NCBI RefSeq assembly: GCF_003970385.1
Contig: NZ_RXZH01000001.1
Location: 372,001-436,000, forward strand
Origin: Vibrio aquaticus
GTDB taxonomy: Bacteria; Pseudomonadota; Gammaproteobacteria; Enterobacterales; Vibrionaceae
Length of the DNA: 64,000 nt
Reading direction: 5' to 3'
Part shown: positions 47,363-57,517 of the stretch, piece after piece
Numbering within the stretch: position 1 is the first letter of the stretch
Layout: each line of letters starts with the position of its first letter
Program-made: the position numbers and the translations under genes
Notes under the pieces: model-generated
What the model saw: the letters and a program-made list of their open reading frames with translations, nothing else
Told to the model about the DNA's origin: nothing
Databases searched by the model: none

Positions 47363-48718
47363 CTAATAGTGATTGGCAGTGACTCGGTCTTTGCCTGCCT
47401 GTTTCGATTGATACATCAGGTGGTCTGCGTCTGACAGTGTCACAGAGTCTGTATGTTTAGAATAATATGCGCACCCCACGCTGACCGTAACATTAGGGTA
47501 CTCTTCACCGACCAAGGCGAGCTCTCGGACCGCCTGACAAACACTCTCAGCCAAGTTTACTGCACTCGCGTAATCAAGGTTGTTGCTTACAATCGCAAAC
47601 TCTTCACCACCAATACGCGCAAGTAAAGACTCTTCAGGAACAACCTGTCGGGCAGCACTGGCCACCGCATGAATCACATCGTCCCCGATTTGGTGTCCAT
47701 AACGATCATTAATCAACTTAAAGTCATCGATATCAAAAATACAAATGGATACCGAACCCGAAAGCTCAAGACGTTGCTTTAATTCAACCGTGAAATGGCG
47801 GCGGTTACTCAAACCTGTTAGCTGATCGGTTTCAGATAAATGTTTGAGGTTTAGGTTAGCGGCTTCTAGTGCCTGAGTTTTTCGTTTAACCGCAATCCGC
47901 AGGACAAAAATGTATGTGCCACCGATGAGAACAACGCCAACGAAGATGGCATGAAAAAAGTACTCTGGATAAACCGTATTGACATACATCCAACGGTTGA
48001 AGATTTTCATCTTGTCGCCATCAGTGAAATCTAACATACCCTCAGACACTTGCTTCTGTAACGCTCTATTGCCTTCTTTCACCGCCGCCCTTAAATCGCC
48101 CGAGTATAAGTGGCGAACACCAATGAATCGCCTTGGGTCATTGCTTGTGAACAGGTAAAAGTTAGCAACATGCAAGTCAGCGACAAACCCTTGTAGGTCG
48201 CCATCAAAGGCTGCGTCAATCATTTCTTGGTTGTTGGCGTAAACAATAAGATTAAGGTTGGGGAAATGGAGTCTAGTAAACTCTTCTTCATATCCGCCTT
48301 TCACCACGCCGATTGCATAACCGTGATTACCAAACATGAAGTCATTTAAGTCGATACCGATCAACTCTTGGCTGATGTAAAACTGAGTATCAATGGACAT
48401 AATGACAGGTGCGTAGTCTAAATAGGTATCTCGGTTTTCTGACCAAAGCAACCCAGCATGAAGATCGGCTCGCCCATCTTTGACCGCATCTAGGGATGAT
48501 TGCCAATCGAGCAATAAGAACTCAACTTTGATGTTATTTTTTCGGCCATACTCTTTCCAATAATCAATTAGGATTCCGTCGGCCTTTCCCTCGTTGTTAA
48601 TAAACGAAAAAGGTTTCCACGCTTTCGAATTTGCGATGACTAAGGTCTGTGAGCTTGGCTCTTGAACATGAGCAAACGCACTAAAAAAGAATAGTAAAAT
48701 AGTGAGAGTACGAACCAC
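47363..48718 (-). CDS. Diguanylate cyclase with periplasmic substrate-binding sensor
   Basis: A 451-residue protein with a signal peptide or anchor (1-17), an SBP_bac_3 ligand domain (about 24-245), a membrane helix (about 254-274), a short coil and a GGDEF domain (about 295-450). The signature GGEEF is intact (370-374). The RxxD I-site position reads PEES, so product inhibition is unlikely. I chose the GTG at 48718 because AGGGGACATT precedes it and it opens a proper signal peptide. It probably senses an amino acid or similar small solute and raises c-di-GMP. Confidence 0.9.
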   Translation of the reverse strand: MVRTLTILLFFFSAFAHVQEPSSQTLVIANSKAWKPFSFINNEGKADGILIDYWKEYGRKNNIKVEFLLLDWQSSLDAVKDGRADLHAGLLWSENRDTYLDYAPVIMSIDTQFYISQELIGIDLNDFMFGNHGYAIGVVKGGYEEEFTRLHFPNLNLIVYANNQEMIDAAFDGDLQGFVADLHVANFYLFTSNDPRRFIGVRHLYSGDLRAAVKEGNRALQKQVSEGMLDFTDGDKMKIFNRWMYVNTVYPEYFFHAIFVGVVLIGGTYIFVLRIAVKRKTQALEAANLNLKHLSETDQLTGLSNRRHFTVELKQRLELSGSVSICIFDIDDFKLINDRYGHQIGDDVIHAVASAARQVVPEESLLARIGGEEFAIVSNNLDYASAVNLAESVCQAVRELALVGEEYPNVTVSVGCAYYSKHTDSVTLSDADHLMYQSKQAGKDRVTANHY

Positions 48719-48747
48719 AATGTCCCCTAACGCCACAATAACCAAAA

Positions 48748-48780
48748 ATTAAGCTCAAAGTGATGTACTTTGAGCTTAAT
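48748..48780 (-). terminator. Terminator of the second chemoreceptor gene
   Basis: ATTAAGCTCAAAG and CTTTGAGCTTAAT form a perfect 13-bp stem with a 7-base loop. On the minus strand it runs into TTTTTGG, about 100 bases after the chemoreceptor stop. Confidence 0.82.
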
Positions 48781-48880
48781 GACTACTGTAATTTATAGCT
48801 GATTAATCAGGGACGCTGTATGGCTCGCGTGAGATATGCGACCTCAATCAACAAACGTATGCATAGGTTTTAGCATTGTT

Positions 48881-50887
48881 TTATGATTGGTCAGTTTTAA
48901 ACTGTGCCATCTCTGCATTAAGCTCTTCGACTTGGCCTCGAACTTGGCTTGATATTTGAGCCGAAGAGTTTGAGATCTCAGCAACGCCATCCACTGATTC
49001 AATCACTTGCCCCATTAAGGACTCAATCGCATCAGTTGCTGAAGATTGATGTTGAGCGGATGCCAAAAGGTCGTGCATTTTTTGATTCAACACTTCGATC
49101 TGCTCAGTAGTTGAGCTCAATGTGCCGTACGCTTTCTCTGTATGGTCCGCGCCTTCCTCTGCTAAGGCCTTACTCTTATCAATCTCTTGCACTACCGCTT
49201 TGGTGGAGCTTTGAATCGCATTGACGATGTTATTAATCTCAGTGGTTGATTCTGTCGTTCTTGTAGCAAGCATACGAACTTCATCGGCGACAACCGCAAA
49301 GCCTCGGCCATATTCACCCGCCCGTGCTGCTTCTATCGCCGCATTTAGAGCCAGTAAGTTGGTTTGTTCGGCAAGGCCTTCGATGACTTCTGTTACTCGG
49401 CCAATCGCTTCACTCTCTTTACTTAAGGTATCAACCTGAACGCTGGCGTTTTCGATGGTGTTGTGCAGCAGTCCAACCGTGGTTTTGTTTTGATCGAGCG
49501 CTTGAGAGCCCAGCTCTATCTGGTGTTTAGACTCTTTCAAATAGCTTGCTGACTGTTCGGCTTGATGCGCAGTTTCGTTGGCTGATTGGCTCACATCATT
49601 CACCTGCTGTCCAACAAGTTCCATGGTTGTCTTTTGGCTTTCAACTTGAGTCACCGTCTGAGCGTTCGCATTAAGCAATTCACTCATGCTGTCGCTGACA
49701 TTGTTGGCTTTACTGGTTACGCCTTTCACTATACTTGCCAGTTCGTCATTCATTTTGTTGATCGATTGGGTCAAGCTCGCTAGCTCGTCACTACCTTCAA
49801 CTGGCAAACGAGGCTGGGACACATCGCCATCTGCAATAGATTCAGCTCGTTTCGAAATGGTCGCAACACGGCGGCCAATGCTCTTACCCATCAAATGTGC
49901 TGTTGAGACTGCAATCACAACAACAACCGCAATCGAACCCACCAGCAACGTAATTACATTTTTGACTGAGGTGAAGATACCTTGACCGGAACGATCAGCA
50001 TTAGCTTGTTGCTTGCTGATCACCGCTTCAAGGCTTTGATTCAAATCTGCAACCGCTGGCACAAGTTCATTGGCCATTTTCTGGTTAGCGATATTCCAAT
50101 CCGCTGAGCGACGAAGTTCAACCACTTGTTCGGCCAGAGGGAAATAGAGCTGCTGCATTTCTTTAAACAGTGACCACAACCCTTGATCGCTGCTTGAGAG
50201 CAATTCGATCTTAGAGTCAATTTCAGCTACTGGCTTTGCGTGTGCTTTTAAGAAATCTTGGTACTTGTCTAGGTGTTCTTGCTTGCCATAAAGCAGGAAG
50301 TCTCTCATTGAAGACAATGCATTAGCAAAAGAGGTATAGCTATCGGCATATAGACGGAACAGACGTTTACGCTCCCCACCTTCGGTATTACTCGCTTCAT
50401 CATTAATCAGGCCTTGGATCTGGTCTAAGGCAACCTCAGCGATGGGAGCGGCTTCATTAATAAACAGAGAATGAGCAGGAAGGTTCTCCTCACTATGGCT
50501 CATCTCAGATATTTCACTTAGCGACTGAGACACCACACCCCACTTAGCGACGATCTCTTGGTAGTTCTGCTCAACAACGAGCTCTTCGAGAGAAATCAGT
50601 AGGATCTCTACTCGGTCAATAGCCTGAGTGAGGTTGTCTTGCTGAGTTTGTTGTAGTGACTCTTCTCCACCCAAAAGCATGTACGCTCTTAAAGAGGAGA
50701 CTGTAGCCTGAACAGATTGCTGAAGTGTACGGCCTGCATCGACGGTCGGTAAATCGCGGTCAAGCAATGATGCTGTTTGCGTTTCAACCGTGCTGATGCT
50801 CCGGTAAGTAAAAAAAGCGGAAACGATAAAAAGTACTGCAAGTGACAGAAAACTTAGCTGTAACTTCCCTGATATCGTGAGTTTCAT
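48881..50887 (-). CDS. Methyl-accepting chemotaxis protein with helical sensor domain
   Basis: A 668-residue chemoreceptor with an N-terminal helix (about 8-28), a periplasmic all-helical region (about 30-310), a second helix (about 315-337), HAMP and the signalling domain. The hairpin tip is [23 protein letters not shown] followed by [15 protein letters not shown]. The helical periplasmic region of about 280 residues is the size of an HBM (double four-helix bundle) sensor, as in the malate/succinate receptor McpS, but I cannot identify the ligand. The start at 50887 follows AGGAGTTAGATGG; a longer frame opens at 50920. Confidence 0.92.
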   Translation of the reverse strand: MKLTISGKLQLSFLSLAVLFIVSAFFTYRSISTVETQTASLLDRDLPTVDAGRTLQQSVQATVSSLRAYMLLGGEESLQQTQQDNLTQAIDRVEILLISLEELVVEQNYQEIVAKWGVVSQSLSEISEMSHSEENLPAHSLFINEAAPIAEVALDQIQGLINDEASNTEGGERKRLFRLYADSYTSFANALSSMRDFLLYGKQEHLDKYQDFLKAHAKPVAEIDSKIELLSSSDQGLWSLFKEMQQLYFPLAEQVVELRRSADWNIANQKMANELVPAVADLNQSLEAVISKQQANADRSGQGIFTSVKNVITLLVGSIAVVVVIAVSTAHLMGKSIGRRVATISKRAESIADGDVSQPRLPVEGSDELASLTQSINKMNDELASIVKGVTSKANNVSDSMSELLNANAQTVTQVESQKTTMELVGQQVNDVSQSANETAHQAEQSASYLKESKHQIELGSQALDQNKTTVGLLHNTIENASVQVDTLSKESEAIGRVTEVIEGLAEQTNLLALNAAIEAARAGEYGRGFAVVADEVRMLATRTTESTTEINNIVNAIQSSTKAVVQEIDKSKALAEEGADHTEKAYGTLSSTTEQIEVLNQKMHDLLASAQHQSSATDAIESLMGQVIESVDGVAEISNSSAQISSQVRGQVEELNAEMAQFKTDQS

Positions 50888-51000
50888 CCATCTAACTCCT
50901 AAAGTAAGTTCTCCTCTCACTATAACGTCTCTGATAATAATGTTAAATAAATGTGAGCTACAGAATTAAACTTTTGTCGTATATTTTCCTTGGAACAAAC

Positions 51001-51030
51001 AAAAAAGCCCTAGGATCTCTCCTAGGGCTT
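51001..51030 (-). terminator. Terminator of the DUF3332 gene
   Basis: AAGCCCTAGGA and TCCTAGGGCTT form an 11-bp stem with a TCTC loop. On the minus strand a run of six Ts follows. Confidence 0.9.
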
Positions 51031-51052
51031 CTTTAAATATTTATGCGTCTAA

Positions 51053-51592
51053 TTAGATATGAGAAGCAGCAACGTAATCTGTTAGCTCATCATTTGACAC
51101 AGTTGTGATGTATTCATCATTTAGGTAGAAGGCTACGCTGTCTTCTACTTTTTCACCACGTAGTACTTTTTGAGTACCGTCGATGTAAGTAATGTCCATC
51201 TGCATTGTGTTCTCATCGATTTGCTGCATTGTCGCATTCTCAATGTTCGCGTTGCTTGCTAGCGGAACATCTTTCAGTGAGCTGTCTAGCTTGTCATTTA
51301 CTTTGATGTAGTTTTTAGTTGGTGTGTCTACTACCGCTGGAGACTTGCCAGTGATCGGGTTAGTACCTGTCCAGAATTCGATTGCGTTGATGATGAAAAG
51401 GTCAGCACTACCTGCAATAGCGTAAACAGGCGAAAGTAGTAAAAACATACCTTCACGACCGTAACGGTTGTCTACCACTTCTAGGTTAAATTTAGAAACA
51501 ATCCCCGTTGTCGCCATTTGGCCCATACAACCAGTTAGAGAAGATAAACCCAGACCAGCGACAATCGCTACTTTCAACATATTCGATTTCAT
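51053..51592 (-). CDS. DUF3332 lipoprotein
   Basis: A 179-residue predicted lipoprotein. The signal sequence ends in the lipobox LTGC (Cys at about residue 22), so the mature protein is probably lipid-anchored in the envelope. The segment FNLEVVDNRYGREGMFLLLSPVYAIAGSADLFIINAIEFWTGTNP is the conserved core of the DUF3332 family, common in Vibrio and relatives. Its function is unknown. The start at 51592 gives a normal signal peptide; an in-frame ATG four codons upstream is possible. Confidence 0.85.
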   Translation of the reverse strand: MKSNMLKVAIVAGLGLSSLTGCMGQMATTGIVSKFNLEVVDNRYGREGMFLLLSPVYAIAGSADLFIINAIEFWTGTNPITGKSPAVVDTPTKNYIKVNDKLDSSLKDVPLASNANIENATMQQIDENTMQMDITYIDGTQKVLRGEKVEDSVAFYLNDEYITTVSNDELTDYVAASHI

Positions 51593-51604
51593 AGTTACCA
51601 CCAT

Positions 51605-52168
51605 ATTTTAAGGACGCTGCATATTACTCTTGAAGAATATGAAATCCACCTTAAACATGGACATTTGACATAACTTTCACTGTGTTAAGTTTCTGTTTTT
51701 ATGTAGGTAAATTCCTACCTCATGAGAATAAAGTTTGATTTTTTACGCTTCAGCTCAAATAAGCCTCGGACTAGAGATTACCTATAGACAACCCATCATT
51801 AAACCCAGTAATCATTAGATTGATATGCCACAGATCTCACTACTATATCTGAGTATGATGCCATCTTTTCCTGTTCAAATCGTATACAGACAGTTATATA
51901 TTCCGAGGATTTTGACAAAATATATCACTGGCATTCAAACACTTACACACAACTAACCACCCATCTTAAGAGATATTACAGTCAAAACATCCAAGTTTAA
52001 GCCTTTAGGTTAGCGAAAATCAGAATTGTTTGCTGGATCAAACTTTCCGCCAAAGATGTTGAACTGATATTTATAAAATGAATAATAGCCAAAGTTACAC
52101 AAATGTAACAAAACACAACATCATATAAATATTAATAATATAAACTTCTATTCACAGGCAGGAAAAGC
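51605..52168. other. Long intergenic region upstream of the AGCS symporter
   Basis: 564 bases, AT-rich, without a convincing gene. It must hold the divergent promoters of the DUF3332 gene and the symporter. The one clear element is the palindrome GTTACA-CAAA-TGTAAC at 52094-52109, 60 bases before the symporter start, which could be an operator. I see no known riboswitch. Confidence 0.6.
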
Positions 52169-53716
52169 ATGAAAAAGCGTAGTTCGCTGGCCTTTTTGGC
52201 GAGCATATTTGCAGGTAGCGCTGCAGCATCCAACTTGGATGACAAAATAAATGAAGTCGTCGCACCTATCGTTAACCCTTTTGTAGGAATGATCTTTTCG
52301 ACTATTCCGTTCCCTTTTACTGACGTACAGGTGCCGTGGATTGTTCTTTGGTTAGTTGTAGCAGCAACTTTCTTTACATTCTATCTTGGCTTCATCAACG
52401 TTCGCGGTTTTAAACACGCGGTTCAATTGGTATCGGGTAAGTTCTCTGATCCGAAAGCAAAAGAAGATGGCGAAGTGTCACACTTCCAAGCACTAACAAC
52501 TGCTCTATCGGGTACGGTTGGTTTAGGTAACATCGCTGGTGTTGCTGTTGCTGTCTCTATCGGTGGTGCGGGTGCAACATTCTGGATGATTCTTGCAGGC
52601 CTACTGGGTATGTCGAGCAAATTCGTTGAGTGTGCATTGGGTGTGAAATATCGTAATACAAACCCAGATGGCACTGTCTCTGGCGGTCCGATGTATTACC
52701 TAAGCAAAGGCCTGGCTAAGCGTGGTAATGCTGCTCTTGGTCGTACTCTTGCAGTTCTGTTCTCTGTGTTCGCTATCGGCGGTGCACTGGGTGGCGGTAA
52801 CATGTTCCAGGCTAACCAAGCATTCAAACAGGTTGTAGGCGTAACGGGTGGCGATGCGTCATTCTTTGCTGACAAAGGCTGGTTGTTTGGTCTAATTCTG
52901 GCAGTGATTGTCGGTATCGTAATCATTGGCGGTATCAAATCTATCGCGAAAGTAACGGAAAAAGTGGTTCCTTTCATGGCAACCATCTATGTGGGTGCAG
53001 CGGTTGTGATCATCGCTATGAACTATGACCGCATTGACGACGCATTCGCGGCTATTTTCAACGGTGCATTCACTGGCGAAGGTATTGCAGGTGGTGTAAT
53101 TGGTGTGCTTATCCAAGGTTTCAAACGTGCAGCGTTCTCGAACGAAGCCGGTGTTGGTTCAGCAGCGATTGCTCACGCAGCAGTAAAAACCAAAGAGCCA
53201 ATGTCGGAAGGTTTTGTTTCTCTACTAGAACCATTCATTGATACCGTGGTTATCTGTACGATGACAGCGCTAGTTATCATCATTACTGGTTACCTAGACA
53301 CAGATACTGGCCTAGCGGGCGTTGAGCTAACTTCTGCGGCGTTCGGTAGTGCGATTAGCTGGTTCCCATACGTGTTGGCAATCGCGGTTGTTCTATTCGC
53401 CTTTTCTACTATGATCTCTTGGTCTTACTACGGTCTAAAAGCTTGGACTTACCTATTTGGCGAGAGCAAAACAGCTGAACTTATCTTCAAAGTTAAATTC
53501 TGTGCGTTCGTCGTGATTGGTGCGGCAATGAACCTTGGCCCTGTTATCGACTTCTCTGATGCGATGATCTTTGCAATGGCACTTGTGAACATTGTTGGTC
53601 TCTACATCCTAGTACCAGAAGTGAAGCGTGACCTAGCAGATTACCTTGAGCGTTTTAACGCAGGTAAAGTGTACAAGGTGCAACAAAAGCAGAACCTGAC
53701 TCAACAGGCTGACTAA
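52169..53716 (+). CDS. Alanine/glycine:cation symporter (AGCS family)
   Basis: A sodium-coupled amino-acid importer of 515 residues with about 10-11 membrane helices. Family motifs are [22 protein letters not shown] (about 108-129, sodium and substrate site), the [11 protein letters not shown] loop (about 171-181) and [21 protein letters not shown] (about 317-337). The N-terminus carries a signal-like helix before the transport core. Translation starts after CAGGAAAAGC. A strong terminator follows, so it is a single-gene unit. D-/L-alanine or glycine is the expected substrate. Confidence 0.94.
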   Translation: MKKRSSLAFLASIFAGSAAASNLDDKINEVVAPIVNPFVGMIFSTIPFPFTDVQVPWIVLWLVVAATFFTFYLGFINVRGFKHAVQLVSGKFSDPKAKEDGEVSHFQALTTALSGTVGLGNIAGVAVAVSIGGAGATFWMILAGLLGMSSKFVECALGVKYRNTNPDGTVSGGPMYYLSKGLAKRGNAALGRTLAVLFSVFAIGGALGGGNMFQANQAFKQVVGVTGGDASFFADKGWLFGLILAVIVGIVIIGGIKSIAKVTEKVVPFMATIYVGAAVVIIAMNYDRIDDAFAAIFNGAFTGEGIAGGVIGVLIQGFKRAAFSNEAGVGSAAIAHAAVKTKEPMSEGFVSLLEPFIDTVVICTMTALVIIITGYLDTDTGLAGVELTSAAFGSAISWFPYVLAIAVVLFAFSTMISWSYYGLKAWTYLFGESKTAELIFKVKFCAFVVIGAAMNLGPVIDFSDAMIFAMALVNIVGLYILVPEVKRDLADYLERFNAGKVYKVQQKQNLTQQAD

Positions 53717-53724
53717 TAGAATAC

Positions 53725-53778
53725 CTCGATAGTCCCCATTATCGAGTAGGCAGCAGGCTTCGGCTTGCTGCTTTTTTT
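53725..53778 (+). terminator. Terminator of the AGCS gene
   Basis: A first hairpin (CTCGATA/TATCGAG) is followed by the main one, GCAGCAGGC-TTCG-GCTTGCTGC (53750-53771), with a stable UUCG tetraloop and seven Ts. Confidence 0.93.
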
Positions 53779-54188
53779 GTATATTTTTCTCTTCGATTTA
53801 AACAAACCAATGTTTTAGTGTTTATTCACCCAAAAGTATAAAACTCTAGATTGATCGTGAAGCGATACAAAATACCAACATGATCGACCACAACATTGTT
53901 CTGCACCCCTCTCTATAAAGTCGCTCCCCCCTCTCTCAATTAAGCAATTTTTAACATTTTGATTACACTTATACATAACCAGCGCATTTGAAATTGTCGT
54001 CTGCTTTATCACTCGATTTTAGAGAAAAACATTTTCAGTAGGTTATGACTTAGTAGGTTATTTCAATTTGCGTTAACAGATGTATGAAGTTTAGGTATCT
54101 ATCTTGGCTCTGAATCGAAACATGATCGCAGGGTCAAAGAACATTGCTAATAGGTGCGATCCACCTTCGCAATATCAAGGAGATAGTA
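53779..54188. other. Intergenic region upstream of the bkd operon
   Basis: 410 AT-rich bases between the symporter terminator and the E1-alpha gene. It should hold the bkd promoter. I found no LiuR-like motif of the kind seen at 29.3 kb and 59.3 kb, no recognisable RNA structure, and no gene. Confidence 0.5.
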
Positions 54189-55295
54189 ATGAATGTTCAG
54201 ACACTGCCTATGTTGCGATTTATTGACCACACTGGAGCGTCGATAAACCCTTTACCCTCATGGGCCGATTCCCCCACTCTTGTGCGCTTCTATCAAGATA
54301 TGATGTTGGCACGTACGTACGACAATAAGGCCGTTGCCCTACAGAGAACAGGCAAACTGGGAACCTATCCTTCTCACTTAGGCGCTGAAGCTTATGGTGT
54401 CGCCATTGGCCACGCCATGCACCCTAGAGATGTGTTTATCCCTTACTACCGAGATATGCCCGCCATGTGGGTTCGAGGCATTCCAATGGAGAAAAACCTT
54501 CAATATTGGGGCGGTGATGAGCGAGGTAGTGATTTTCATGTCATTCCAAAGGATGGACAGCAAGCAGAACCAAGCCGAGATTTGCCTTTCTGTGTTCCTA
54601 TTGCGACTCAATGTACTCACGCAGTCGGCGTTGCGGCTGCCCTTAAAATCGAACATCAGCACCATGCTGCATTGGTGACTTGTGGTGATGGTGCAACGTC
54701 TAAAGGGGACTTCCTTGAAAGCATCAACTGTGCAGGGGCTTGGAACTTACCTTTAGTGTTCGTCGTTAATAACAACCAATGGGCGATTTCTGTTCCTCGC
54801 GCGCTGCAATCTGCTGCCGATTTTCTGTCTGATAAAGCGAAAGGCGCGGGTATTGAGGGCATCACAGTTGATGGTAATGACGTAGTTGCAATGTACGATT
54901 GCGTATTGTCGGCATTAGACCGAGCTCGAAAAGGCAAAGGCCCAACACTGATAGAGGCCATCAGCTATCGCTTAAGCGACCACACAACCGCAGACGATGC
55001 GAGCCGCTACCGCAGTGATGAAGAGCTAAACCAAGCATGGCAATTCGAGCCTATCGCTCGCCTACGAAAATATCTGATGAATAATGGCCTTTGGGATGAT
55101 GCGCAAGAACAAGCGTTGCAAGCTTCCTGTAAAGAGCAAGTTGAGCAAGCTGTCGAGCATTATAAGAATTTGCCTCCACAAGCACCTGAAACCGCCTTTG
55201 ACTACCTTTATGAACATGCCCCTAGCGAACTAAACGCACAACGGGATCAGATCATAAACAAAGCGATTCGAATGCAAGGAGGCAACCATGGCTGA
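54189..55295 (+). CDS. bkdA1: Branched-chain 2-oxoacid dehydrogenase E1 alpha
   Basis: The thiamine-diphosphate half of E1, which decarboxylates the 2-oxoacids of valine, isoleucine and leucine. The 368-residue protein has the ThDP motif GDGATSKGDFLESINCAG ending in NNNQWAIS (about 168-205) and the phosphorylation-loop-like segment SYRLSDHTTADDASRYRS. The start at 54189 follows AAGGAGATAGTA; a longer frame from 54144 would bury this ribosome site. It overlaps the E1-beta gene by eight bases. I assign the branched-chain type from the subfamily sequence and the nearby BCAA genes; acetoin or pyruvate dehydrogenase is less likely. Confidence 0.9.
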   Translation: MNVQTLPMLRFIDHTGASINPLPSWADSPTLVRFYQDMMLARTYDNKAVALQRTGKLGTYPSHLGAEAYGVAIGHAMHPRDVFIPYYRDMPAMWVRGIPMEKNLQYWGGDERGSDFHVIPKDGQQAEPSRDLPFCVPIATQCTHAVGVAAALKIEHQHHAALVTCGDGATSKGDFLESINCAGAWNLPLVFVVNNNQWAISVPRALQSAADFLSDKAKGAGIEGITVDGNDVVAMYDCVLSALDRARKGKGPTLIEAISYRLSDHTTADDASRYRSDEELNQAWQFEPIARLRKYLMNNGLWDDAQEQALQASCKEQVEQAVEHYKNLPPQAPETAFDYLYEHAPSELNAQRDQIINKAIRMQGGNHG

Positions 55296-56271
55296 ATTAA
55301 CACTAGTCGAAGCGGTCAACCTCGCCTTGCACCATGAAATGAATACAGACGAGAATGTAGTCGTCCTCGGTGAAGATGTCGGTGAAAATGGCGGTGTGTT
55401 CCGGGCGACCGTTGGATTGAAAGAGAAGTTTGGACTCAAACGCGTGATTGATACCCCATTAGCTGAGGCCCTTATTGGTGGCGTATCAGTTGGTATGGCG
55501 AGCCAAGGACTTCGCCCCGTAGCCGAATTTCAGTTCCAAGGCTTTGTCTTCCCAGCTTTGGAACATTTGATGTGTCATGCAGCTCGGATGCGCAATCGAA
55601 CCCGTGGACGACTCACCTGCCCTGCTGTATTCAGAGCCCCGTTTGGCGGCGGTATTCACGCCCCAGAGCATCACTCTGAAAGTATTGAGGCTTTGTTTGC
55701 GCATGTTCCAGGGTTCAAAGTGGTTATTCCGTCCTCCCCTCAACGTGCTTATGGCTTATTGCTCGGCGCTATTCGCAGTAATGACCCTGTAATGTTCTTC
55801 GAGCCTAAGCGCATCTATCGCACCGTCAAATCTGAAGTGACTGACAACGGGGAAGCCCTGCCACTCGATACCTGTTTTACGCTACGCAAAGGTCGAGATG
55901 TTACGTTAGTCACTTGGGGCGCTTGCGTTGTTGAATCGCTGCAAGCGGCCAATGCACTCTCTTCTCAAGGCATTGAAGCGGAAGTGATTGATCTTGCTTC
56001 GATCAAACCGATTGATATGGACACAATCCTAAGGTCATTGGAAAAAACAGGGCGATTATTGGTGGTTCACGAAGCGAGTCGAACCTGTGGCGTGGGAGCA
56101 GAGATTTTAGCTAGAGTGGCCGAAAGCGCCATGTGTATGCTTAAAGCGCCACCAAAGCGGGTAACAGGCATGGACGCCATCATGCCTTACTACCGAAACG
56201 AAGATTATTTCATGATTCAAGAACAAGACATCGTGCATGCAGCAAGAGAGCTTGTGGAGGGTTGGAAATGA
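55288..56271 (+). CDS. bkdA2: Branched-chain 2-oxoacid dehydrogenase E1 beta
   Basis: Completes the E1 heterotetramer. The 327-residue protein has the N-terminal transketolase-like domain (LGEDVGENGGVFRATVGL, about 28-45; DTPLAEALIGGVSVGMA; RNRTRGRLTCPAVFRAPFGGG) and the C-terminal domain (TLVTWGACV, EVIDLASIKPIDMDTI). The ATG follows AAGGAGGCAACC, inside the end of the E1-alpha gene. Translational coupling on both sides supports equal amounts of the complex components. Confidence 0.92.
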   Translation: MAELTLVEAVNLALHHEMNTDENVVVLGEDVGENGGVFRATVGLKEKFGLKRVIDTPLAEALIGGVSVGMASQGLRPVAEFQFQGFVFPALEHLMCHAARMRNRTRGRLTCPAVFRAPFGGGIHAPEHHSESIEALFAHVPGFKVVIPSSPQRAYGLLLGAIRSNDPVMFFEPKRIYRTVKSEVTDNGEALPLDTCFTLRKGRDVTLVTWGACVVESLQAANALSSQGIEAEVIDLASIKPIDMDTILRSLEKTGRLLVVHEASRTCGVGAEILARVAESAMCMLKAPPKRVTGMDAIMPYYRNEDYFMIQEQDIVHAARELVEGWK

Positions 56272-57416
56272 AAACATTCTTATTACCAGATCTAGGCGAA
56301 GGATTAGCAGAATCTGAAATTGTTGAATGGCATATTCAAGTTGGCGATGAAGTAGAGCTTGATCAAGTGGTCCTCACCGTTGAAACAGCCAAAGCAGTGG
56401 TTGAAGTGCCAGCACCCTATTCTGGCGTAGTCATCAGCCGCCACGGCGAAGCGGGAGACATCATCAACATTGGTTCACTGCTGCTTGAAATAGAAGAGCA
56501 ACCAGAACTTGCCGAAGCCAGCGCCGCTAATGCAGCTCAGAAATCGGATGCCGCCACAGTCGTCGGCAATGTCTCTCAAACCACTCATCAAGTAGAGGTG
56601 GACGATTTTTGGATCGGCAGTACCCATACTCCATCAGAAGATACTCCAATTACTGCGCTTCCTTCTGCTCGTCTACTCGCCAAAAAACTCGGCGTTGATA
56701 TCATCAATGTTCATGGCAGTGGTGCCAACGGGATGATTACCGATGCCGATATCTATGGCGAAGCACGTAAACAAAAACCGGGCACTGAAGTCTTAAAAGG
56801 GGCAAGACGAACCATGGTTTCGACCATGTCGGAATCTCATCATCATGTTGCCGCGGTGACGATCACTGAAGAAGCCAGCTTGGCAATGTGGTCTGACACA
56901 GAAGATATTTCTGGCCGCCTGATCAAAGCCGTTGTTTATGCGTGTCAGCAAGAGCCTGCGCTTAATGCTTGGTTTGATGCGGAAACCATGACGCGCTGCG
57001 TGCACAACAACGTCAATATTGGGATTGCAGTCGACAGTAGTCACGGCCTGTATGTTCCCGTTCTCAAACACGCTAATGAATACCAAACCGATGAGATTAG
57101 AGACTGGTTAAACGGCACGGTTCAAGGCATACGCGAGCGGAAGATTGGTAGAGAGAGCCTTCAAAACGGCACCATAACCCTGTCAAACTTTGGGGCGATT
57201 GCGGGCATATTCGCAACACCAGTGGTTTCACCGCCGCAAGTTGCCATTGTTGGCGCAGGGCGAATTATTGATCGCCTTACGCTTATCGATGGCGAGCCTA
57301 AGATGATCAAAGTAATGCCACTTTCGATCACATTTGACCACCGAGCATGCACAGGTGGCGAGGCAGCAAGGTTTACCAAGAAACTGGTCGAGCACTTACA
57401 GAAAGCCGTTCTTTGA
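56268..57416 (+). CDS. bkdB: Branched-chain 2-oxoacid dehydrogenase E2 (dihydrolipoyl acyltransferase)
   Basis: Transfers the acyl group from E1 to CoA. The 382-residue protein has one lipoyl domain (1-78, lipoyl Lys in VETAKAVVEV, where many E2s have ETDKA), a linker, an E3-binding domain (about 127-162, ALPSARLLAKKLGVD) and the acyltransferase domain. The His of the HxxxDG motif is present, but the motif reads FDHRACTGGEAARF: Thr replaces the catalytic Asp. Similar forms exist in some other E2 proteins as far as I recall, so it may still be active. No E3 gene follows; a shared lpd is expected elsewhere. The start ATG overlaps the E1-beta stop (ATGA). Confidence 0.92.
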   Translation: MKTFLLPDLGEGLAESEIVEWHIQVGDEVELDQVVLTVETAKAVVEVPAPYSGVVISRHGEAGDIINIGSLLLEIEEQPELAEASAANAAQKSDAATVVGNVSQTTHQVEVDDFWIGSTHTPSEDTPITALPSARLLAKKLGVDIINVHGSGANGMITDADIYGEARKQKPGTEVLKGARRTMVSTMSESHHHVAAVTITEEASLAMWSDTEDISGRLIKAVVYACQQEPALNAWFDAETMTRCVHNNVNIGIAVDSSHGLYVPVLKHANEYQTDEIRDWLNGTVQGIRERKIGRESLQNGTITLSNFGAIAGIFATPVVSPPQVAIVGAGRIIDRLTLIDGEPKMIKVMPLSITFDHRACTGGEAARFTKKLVEHLQKAVL

Positions 57417-57448
57417 TGGTGAAACTGTGTGATAGTGAAACGAAAAAC

Positions 57449-57474
57449 GGGAGCGAATTATCGCTCCCTTTTTT
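57449..57474 (+). terminator. Terminator of the bkd operon
   Basis: GGGAGCGA-ATTA-TCGCTCCC followed by six Ts, 33 bases after the E2 stop and just before the convergent etfA gene. Confidence 0.92.
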
Positions 57475-57517
57475 ATGGCGTTTTACCATCGGTTTTATGG
57501 ATGTTGAACAAACAGAA

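Noticed and set aside
53815..54012. Minus-strand frame of 65 codons upstream of the bkd operon
   Set aside because: Low-complexity AT-rich DNA, composition unlike a protein, and no convincing ribosome site.
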